A stretch of 64,000 nt of DNA, from positions 914,754 through 978,753 of the forward strand of contig NW_004451013.1 of the NCBI RefSeq assembly GCF_000321225.1, given 5' to 3'. Positions 56,669-64,000 of the stretch are shown here, piece by piece. How positions within the stretch are numbered: the first letter of the stretch is position 1; every line of letters starts with the position of its first letter. Origin of the DNA: Odobenus rosmarus divergens. Taxonomy: Eukaryota > Chordata > Mammalia > Carnivora > Odobenidae. The position numbers and the translations under genes are program-made. The notes below the pieces were generated by a model, which was not told the DNA's origin, searched no databases, and saw nothing but the letters and a program-made list of their open reading frames with translations.

Positions 56669-56683
56669 TATAAGCAGTTTTTC

Positions 56684-58229
56684 ACTTAATTCAATCATTA
56701 ACCACATTTTACACCAAAATTTCTGGGGTTCAGGCAGGATGGAAGTGTGCATAAACAGGCTCCATGGACAGCCAACCAGGGCAGTGGCACAAGGTCTTTT
56801 GCTCAGAAATGTTTTGTACTTAGTGTAATGCCCTTTTGTCACTGCCTTAAACTTCTTCAAAATTTTACCTTTGAACTTGTGTTTTGTAAATGAAGTCTAA
56901 TGGGACAAAGGAATGTGCATTTGAGCAGAGGAGATACACACCCTATGCCATTCTTTGTCTCTCCATCTGCATATGATGGTTCTGAGGTCTCACAAGATGC
57001 AAGAAATCTGGTGGATCCATAATGGGAGTTCAGGAAGACTCAAAATGAGTACAACCTAAGTGTATTGTGCTCATGACTAGGTAAGTGGGGAAAACAACAG
57101 CCCCAAGAAGTCACACTTTCCACTTGAACAAGAATTTGCTTAAAATGCAGTGAGAAGGCAATGGCATTCTGACAAATGTGCATGACTAATGAATCCTGTC
57201 ATATTCTTTCTTACTTGTGTTACTTCTCTGTATTAGCCAAATACATAATGCTGACATTGATGACAGAAGGAAAAGCAGAGTAATAATTCTTCTTCCTTTT
57301 AGTCCTCCTTGTTCAATAGTAAGCCACTGATAGAGTTTTGATAGAGAAGGCATTATGCATATATTAAGAAGTAAAATAAAAATAGTCGAGTTTGTTTTAT
57401 GTAGTGTTTCCACTATTGTGGTAAGAACAAAATACATGTGCATGCACACACTACAAAATACAAATTATGTGATTTTGTTGATTCTACAAATGAGTGAAGT
57501 GCTTTTATATTTTCACTTTAAATTGACATTACACATATAAAAATGAATGTTAAAATTCATGCAAATAATTCAAAAAATGTATTTCCCTTTACATAGAGTA
57601 TTAAATAAATAAAAAGTATGACCTATTGACATAATCAATTATACAATTAATTAAATGAGTAATTTTGTTTGTTTGTATATATTTATTTATAGCAATATAT
57701 ATTCAATCCATATTTAATTATATAAAATTATATAAAACTTTCAGCATAATAATACCAAATTATTACTAACAACAGAATTAATGAAAATAGTTTAAATTTT
57801 GCCATTTTAAAAAAATCTTAGGTTATATTGCTAGGGGTATATATAATCAAATTATTATATTTATAGGTATTTGAAATAATTCATCTCATTATATTGCCAA
57901 CTCAATACATAGTAAAATTAATAATTTAAATGTATTTTACTTTATTGCTTTCAAATTTTTAAGAATTATTTTAGTGTGTTTATTTGAAATACATTTATGA
58001 ATTTAAATCTTTAAAATAAATATGCTCAAAGAAGACCAGCTTCTACATATATATGTCTACACATATATATGAAAGATATAAATACCTAAGGTAGAGTTGT
58101 GTGTACATATATATGCCTTTCTTAGATAAATGATAGCATGCTATTCACTTGTTTTTTTCACCTTTTTTTAACTAAACAATAATTTTGTAATAGAATATAT
58201 AAAATTATTTCTCATTATTTTTTGTAACT
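56684..58229. other. Unassigned, very AT-rich sequence
   Basis: 1.5 kb, notably AT-rich from 57540 on; no recognised repeat or gene. Short frames (56642-56860, 57186-57449 minus; 57355-57540 plus) are not gene-like. Confidence 0.5.
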
Positions 58230-58530
58230 TCACAGTATTCCATTCTGTTGATGGCATTTATTTAACCAGATGGATGTTGGAATTATTTCCAAAATTTGTT
58301 ACACAAGTAGTCTGAAACAGATTGTGATCCATTTTTTTTTATAGTTTTACCAGTTTATCTTCAGAATAGGCTCCTAGAAATGGGATTGCTCAGTTAAAGG
58401 GAAGAAATGCCTATAATATTACTAGACATTGTCAAATTTGCCTCCAGAGAAGCCATTGCATTTTGCATTCCCATGAACAATGTATGACAGTGACTATTCC
58501 TCCATAACTTTGCTAAAAGAATATGCCTTT
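58230..58530 (-). mobile_element. Old L1 3' fragment, antisense
   Basis: 'cacagtattccattctgttg', 'tcctagaaatgggattgctc', 'agacattgtcaaatttgcct', 'tgcattcccatgaacaatgt' match the antisense L1 ORF2 end ('...attcccaccagcaatgt'). Confidence 0.75.
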
Positions 58531-58549
58531 AAATCACGAATTAATGTCT

Positions 58550-59525
58550 CTGCCCAAGAAAATTGAGCATAAGACATGAACAGACAATTTACTGAACAAG
58601 AAAACTAAATAGAAAAATAAAACCTTAAGGAGCTGATCAATAACAACAGAGAAATGTAGGTTACCACTCCAAAATGGTATGTTTATAATTGTATCACATC
58701 AGCAAAAATTTAAAATTCTCATCGTAAGTATAGCAAAGTTGTGGAGCCACAGAACCTTGCTGCTATGTGTATAGATATGGTCTGCTTATTTGGAGAATTT
58801 TGGCCTTATGTGATCAAGTGAAGAGGCCTCTAAATATAGACTCAAAAGGCCTATTTCTAAGCATATATTCTAGAGACTCTTTCTCATATGTGTACAGAAG
58901 ACGTGTACAATAATATTTATTGCACCATTGCAATAGAAAGAATTTTTGAATAATTAAAATGTTTATCTGCTGGACAATAAATAATTGGAGAGTCATATGA
59001 TTAAATATCACATGACAACATAATAAATGAACTAGAATTTTAAGAATCAAATGGAAAAATGATAAAATCCTAACCTTGCACAAAAATTTTAAAAAGCAAA
59101 ATGTAGTTTAATATTTATAATTAACATAATGTTTGATAACATTAAATATATATATTCTAAATGTAATGTACACAGGCTATATATGGAAAAAGTATGCATG
59201 TATACATGTATAAGAATATATAGGAAGTGGATAGTATATATTTCTGAAATTATGTAAGTATATAGAAGTAGATAAATATGACATGCATGTATTAAATGCT
59301 AAAAATCAAACAGCACATAGAGTAAATATATAGAAATATAGGATGATTAGCAGTAAATTTAGAATAGACACCTTTAGGGAGAGAACGTAATATTCTCTTT
59401 AAAAACTCGAACATGTGGTAAATTGCAAAATTTTATGCTTGGAAATGGGTATGCTAGTGTTTGTTATACTATTCTCTATACTTTTTTGTGTGTTGGAAAT
59501 ATTCCATAATTGTGCAAATAAATCT
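58550..59525 (+). mobile_element. Old L1 3' end, sense
   Basis: 'gcataagacatgaacagaca', 'tggtatgtttataattg', 'cataggtccagaagacgtg'-like, 'ttattgcaccattgcaatag', 'gtttatctgctggacaataa', 'aatgaactagaattttaag' and a tail near 'ttccataattgtgcaaataa' follow the L1 3' end in sense. It covers the same L1 portion as 58230-58530, so these are two independent copies. Confidence 0.75.
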
Positions 59526-60461
59526 ACAAACATACCCACATACATAATTTTATAACCATTAAGTAGATATTGGGTATTCAGTAATTTCAAGGCTTTTTAT
59601 CATCCCTAGAAACTGGGAAGAATTTTGAAAGTTTGAAAAATAACTTTTTTTCAATATTACAAGACTTTGAATCAACAGAATCCAGTTAAACTGAATCCTC
59701 AATTAGTCAAAAATTATTTGGCTTGTCTGGAGCTTTAAAAGTTTGTCATAAAATAGAGGGAAAGGTGTATGTGTGTGTGTTTCATGAAAATTTTAGCTTC
59801 CTGGCTCAGTTCCAGAATCACTCAAATTTGTGTTAATCTTTACATCTACCTCTCTAGGACAATGCAATGTTGAGAATTTAGTTTCAGAATGAGACCCCTC
59901 TAGGCATTGCCAGATTCTCAATTATCAGACAGAGTCAATTATCTTCACCTATGCTTTACTTATTAAAGTAGTAAATGAACTAACGCATTTGAGAAAGGAA
60001 AGAATTTTGACAACATTTTAGAGGAATAGAATTCACTTGTTGAATGTAATTATTAGAAAATGCAATTAACCAGAGCAAATTCTGGTTAATCAGGGTGTTA
60101 TTATAAAAGTATTAAATTCCATTATGTCTAAGTTCATTATAAAATGTACTTTATAGAATGTAGACCATAAATTTGAGGGTAAAATTTCTTACAGAGTGAA
60201 GTAAGGACGAATAATAATGGTCAGCATAAATTTAAGGTGATTAATTATATAATGCAGCAAGACATTCAGAGAAGGGATATTTCTGTGAGAATTAGAAGAC
60301 TATGGGAAAATTTGCAAGGGAATTTTACATTCTCAGTATTACATGGGCCTTGACGAGTCCAGTCAATTGGTTTTGAAATCTTGCCGTGGATAAGAACTAT
60401 CTTAAGTTGATTTGTTGCTAGTTGATAGGAAATACAGATTTCTAGGTAACTTTACATTGTG
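59526..60461. other. Unassigned sequence
   Basis: No recognised repeat or gene apart from a short (TG)n at 59769-59780. An imperfect hairpin 'attaaccagagcaaattctg' with 'gttaat' lies near 60065-60090. Confidence 0.5.
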
Positions 60462-60676
60462 GTACAGTCAGTTAAGCATCAAACTCTTGGTTTCCACTCA
60501 GCTCATGATCTCAGAGTTCTGGGATGGAGCCCCACGTTGAACCTCGGTTTGAGCCCTGCCTGAGTTCTACGCTTTGCACGGAGTCTGCTTGGGATTCTCT
60601 CTCCTTCTCCCTCTGACCCTCCCCCCACACACTCTCTCTTTCTCTATCTCAAATAAATAAATATTTTTTTAAAAAG
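60462..60676 (+). mobile_element. CanSINE, sense, decayed head, with internal partial repeat
   Basis: 'acagtcagttaagcatcaaa', 'ctcttggtttccactcagct', 'catgatctcagagttctggg', CT body, 'tcaaataaataaatattt'. The region 60525-60580 carries two 'gagcccc/gagccctg' B-box-like segments in tandem, suggesting a small internal duplication. The first bases of the head are missing or mutated; no clear duplication was found. Confidence 0.88.
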
Positions 60677-62299
60677 TTAGGATTCTTTGAGAACAAATTG
60701 CAAATTTTGAACTGAAGTTACAAATTATTTACTGATAAAATTAAGTCCAAGGTAAAGGAAAAGAGTCACATAAACACATAGTCTAGACATATACTGGTAG
60801 GAATTAAAAACCGATTTGCTTTAGACAAACCAGGTGCTGCTAAACTTATAAGAATAGTGTAATTTAGGGCATCTAAAAATCAAAAATCAGTTTAAGACAT
60901 TGCCATTAGCTTTAATTATAGATTCAATGAAGATTTCGTAGCATAGTCAATGTCTATTGGAGAAGGAAAAACAGATTTTTCAAACTTGTTTTATGTCAAC
61001 TTAGGGCAGAAGTTACTGCCTTAAAACATTCTAAAAATTTAACAAAATAGCTAACAGATGCCAAATAATATTTGAATAATATTTGAATATTTTAAAGTAT
61101 GACTAAAATCATGGTGTGATAATGCAATACATAATGAGGCACCTACAAAAGTATAGGCTCCTACAAGGAAACAGTTTCCATAAAAAAATGGGACATGTAT
61201 TTTAGCTTCTTCCCTCTTACACTGAATATATAAATCTATGACCCTAACATTTCTCCCCACTCTCTTTTTGGAAACTCTGATCTGCCTTTGAAGCCCACTT
61301 GAGGGCAAACTTGTTCCTTGTCTTACCTATGCACACTAAAAAAATTCATTATAGATTTGATTAGTTCATATTGTGATGCATCACATTTTGATATGGATTA
61401 ACCTCTCAATAAAAAGATCAATCACTTTCAGAACCAGATATAGTTAAGCCTCTATTAAATTAGATACATCATTTACTTAGTAATATCTATCACCTGTGAA
61501 TTAAAATAATCCATTTATATCCTAGTCTTGAATCAAGTATATCACCTATTAAATACATGAATGTTGAATAAAACAAAATACATGTCAAATGAATGTTTCA
61601 ATAAATGAAACTTATTGTGAAATATTAGCATTTTAATAATTTTTAATTTTAGTTCTCTTAATGGAAGTATGTTGATTCATAAATAGCCTACTTGAATTTT
61701 ATTTATTTGTTTATTTGCTTATTTATTGACAATGGCAAATAATACCACAACTTATTATTCCTCAACAATTATAGGAGCAATGATTCCTGGTTGTTTTTCC
61801 TCTGACAAACAGCGAATCCTTATAAAGGGGTTGGACATGAAACAACATAATTTCTTTTAATATCCTAATCGAAGACATTTTATATACAAGGTATTGCCTT
61901 CCATATTCTTTATCTGTAATTTTGAGGAAACATTTGTTTTTTTTCCTCTTAGTTTTGTTGGCCCATTAACAAAACAATTTCACATTTATATTTTTAGCAA
62001 CTCTTTTATCTATACTTTTTTCTCCTTTTTTTGCAGAGGGACAGATTGCTCTTTTCATGGTCATGGAAATATGAGTTAACTAGAATATTTCACAAAACAG
62101 TTGTACTTTCTTGGATTAAATAATGCAAAATCAGAGTACGTAAAATGTGTTTAATAATTAAAGAGTTGATACTTGTGGGTGCTGGTGGAGTTGCTCTCAT
62201 TATGTTATAATCCCATTAAGCATGTGAACAGACATGGTTCTATCAACTAATCAATAGATGCTTAGTGTTTTCCATGGAGATCTACATTTCATTTCTGGT
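60677..62299. other. Unassigned AT-rich sequence
   Basis: 1.6 kb without a recognised repeat. The 85-codon minus frame 61051-61308 and the 61-codon plus frame 61894-62079 lack recognisable domains. Confidence 0.5.
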
Positions 62300-62500
62300 T
62301 TTATGAGGAAAAGTATCAAACATAGCTAGGAGTTGGGAAGATCAGGCACAGCTTTGCAGAATAAATATTTCTTAAGTTAGGGTCTGTAAAATGAATAGTC
62401 ATTTGCCAAGCAGCAAGTGGGAAAGGATATTCCAGGCCTGGGCAATGGCAAGAGAAAAAGGCAAGGCAGGAGTACGGCAGCTCTATCCATTTTGGAACTG
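62300..62500 (-). mobile_element. L2 LINE fragment, antisense
   Basis: 'ggatattccaggcctgggca', 'atggcaagagaaaaaggcaa', 'ggcaggagtacggcag' resemble the antisense L2 block ('cattccaggcagagggaacagca...caaaggc'). Short, moderate similarity. Confidence 0.5.
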
Positions 62501-62649
62501 CGTCATGAACCTACTTTAATTGCTTTGGAAGCCAGAGTTGCTGATAGAAAGAATAGGGTCAACTTAATAAACTTAAGTAGCATTATTTGATGTTTAATTT
62601 CTAACTGATGACTCCATTTTTTTCTCTTAATAACAGCAAAAACAGTTAA

Positions 62650-62905
62650 CAATGATTGTAACCATTAATATCAGTTGCTAACTGCCTGTTATGACTCTGC
62701 TTAACATTTTTAGTCTATGGATTCATTTGATTTTCGCAACAACCTATTGTGTAGGTGTTACTCACCTCAACGTATGATTGAAAGAACTGTGACTCAAAGA
62801 GCTGAAGTAATTTCCCTGAAATATTAAGCTCGTGAATGACGGAGTGGGATGGGAATCCAAGACTGAATCTAACTACCACAAAATCTTGTCTCTGTTAATG
62901 TAAAA
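62650..62905 (-). mobile_element. MIR SINE, antisense
   Basis: 'catttgattttcgcaacaac', 'ctattgtgtaggtgttactc', 'aactgtgactcaaagagctg', 'aagtaatttccctgaa', 'gatgggaatccaagactgaa' match the reverse-complement MIR over most of its length. Confidence 0.82.
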
Positions 62906-63072
62906 TCACTGTTCCTACTCATGTATAGAGAAAGAAGGTTTGATATTAGGAAACCAACTCACTCTGCTCCCAAAGACATCTGGAAAAAGTAAGCCAAATC
63001 TAGATTTGGTATGCCATAAGGAATAGCAAGTATTCTTTCCTTTACTAAGTTGTACATACTAGGAACATTTTA

Positions 63073-63277
63073 CTTTATTTTTTAAGATTTATTTTTTTTT
63101 ATTTGAGAGAGAGACAGAGTGTGTATGAACAGGGAGAAAGGCAGAGGGAGAGGGAGAGAGAGAGAATCTCAAGCGGACTCCCCACTGAGCACAGAGATCT
63201 CAGGACCCTGAGCTCATGACATGAGCCGGAAACCAGGAGTTCAATATTCAACTGACTGAGCCACCCAGGTGCCCCAG
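63073..63277 (-). mobile_element. Older-type CanSINE
   Basis: Reverse complement: 'aagatttattttttttattt', 'agagaatctcaagcggactc', 'gaaaccaggagttcaatatt', 'ctgagccacccaggtgcccc'. The 'gagttcaa' body type matches the older subfamily. Flanked by TAGGAACATTTTA (63060-63072, 63278-63290), perfect. Confidence 0.95.
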
Positions 63278-63290
63278 TAGGAACATTTTA

Positions 63291-64000
63291 AGTGATGGAA
63301 TATATCTTTTCTAAATAGGTGTCAGTGTGCATGTGTATGAACATGTCACAGACATAGGCCCTGTTAATGAATAATCCATTCATGAGCTAGGGCTTACAAT
63401 ACAGGAATACAAAGTTTCAATCTGAAATTCATGTGCATATACAGATAACATGATAATTAGAAGCTGTTCTTCACATTCTTTAGGGGGATTAAAACAAAAG
63501 CAAGTTTTCAGCAACATCAAAACAGCCTAGAAGGCATTGGAACTTAGATGAACCTCAGAGAAAAATGATTTACTTAAATTCCTTTGCAGCCAGAAGTCTC
63601 TGCTTAGCATGTTAAAAAGGCAGACCATGTCAGGGAAGTGGCAAAATGACTTGTTATACAACAACGGATCTCAGAAGTCTGGGTTGACTAGAGCAAGGCA
63701 TGTCTTAGAAACTTGTTCAGTTTCTCTCCGGTGCAACACCATTAAATTTAATTACAAAGAAAAACTTATTTTTGTTATACAAATAATATCCCCACGTAGC
63801 CTAATTTAAACTAATTGCCTGCACAGTTTGCATTCCAAGGGGAAAACAAAACTAAAATAAGTGCTGACTTATTGAAAATGTCTTTAATTATATTATCACA
63901 TTGAATTCTGCTTTGACCCTTCTTCAAAAGTTACTTTTAAAATCAAAAATGTTGGTGCAGAAGTGTGGCATGCCTGCAATTTGTAAGTTTCACTCCTGCC
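63291..64000. other. Unassigned sequence at the window end
   Basis: No recognised repeat or gene; the 66-codon frame 63609-63809 has no recognisable family. Confidence 0.5.

Noticed and set aside
58230..59525. One L1 with a twin-priming 5' inversion
   Set aside because: The antisense and sense segments cover the same portion of L1 rather than adjacent portions, so they are two insertions.
6735..63277. CanSINE heads as functional tRNA-Lys genes
   Set aside because: They are followed by SINE bodies and A tails and are flanked by target-site duplications; none has a complete tRNA cloverleaf end.
1..64000. Prokaryotic-style systems, CRISPR arrays or operons
   Set aside because: Regular repeats are microsatellites or dispersed retroposons; there is no spacer-repeat periodicity and no dense coding.

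Overview
The window reads as nuclear DNA of a carnivoran mammal, most likely a non-canid caniform (arctoid: bear, pinniped or mustelid relatives, with bear or pinniped favoured). The main evidence is 25 tRNA-Lys-derived CanSINEs with the head GGGCGCCTGGGTGGCTCAG, a (CT)n body and an (AATAAA)n/poly(A) tail. Canid-type and felid-type SINE bodies are absent. Two short carnivore-lineage L1 3' ends are also present. The species call is inference from remembered subfamily sequences, not a search.

No protein-coding gene, rRNA or tRNA gene, CpG island or CRISPR array can be supported. All open frames are short. The two longest (13.2-14.1 kb, one per strand) only read through a pyrimidine microsatellite. 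The 184-codon frame at 10.2-10.8 kb lies mostly in an L2 LINE remnant. The only frames with recognisable protein homology are two broken pieces of a Tigger (pogo-type) transposase at 37.1-38.3 kb. The region is therefore intergenic or deep intronic, AT-rich and repeat-laden.

Layout. 0-7 kb: mostly unassigned sequence, an L2 remnant, an MIR and two CanSINEs. 7.5-9 kb: an old L1 3' end split by a CanSINE. 10.3-12.5 kb: an L2 split by a CanSINE, abutted by a young truncated L1, then an antisense old L1 split by another CanSINE, then an MIR. 13.3-14.0 kb: a ~690-bp polypyrimidine tract with a duplicated 256-bp unit. 14.7-14.9 kb: a small element with perfect 18-bp terminal inverted repeats. 15.9-36.4 kb: ERVL/MaLR-like and ERV1-like solo LTRs, L2 and MIR remnants, a MER5-like and a second hAT-like element, and CanSINEs. 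36.7-39.1 kb: a nearly full-length antisense Tigger1-like DNA transposon. 39.1-42.2 kb: 3 kb without recognised repeats. 42-54 kb: nested LTR, MIR and SINE insertions, a perfect 42-bp-arm hairpin at 45.1 kb, old L1 and L2 pieces, and a chimeric SINE-L1 retrocopy at 49.8-50.0 kb. 53.4-56.7 kb: a cluster of six CanSINEs. 57-64 kb: old L1 3' ends, L2 and MIR remnants, and two more CanSINEs.

Nothing here acts as a cooperating gene system; the interest lies in retrotransposition and mutation mechanisms. The best candidates are the SINE-L1 chimera with intact 16-bp target-site duplications, the perfect fold-back palindrome at 45.1 kb (template-switch mutation or assembly artefact), and the 18-bp-TIR element rich in TAAT motifs at 14.7 kb (a possible exapted ancient transposon). 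Family names were recalled without a library search; element edges without visible target-site duplications are approximate.
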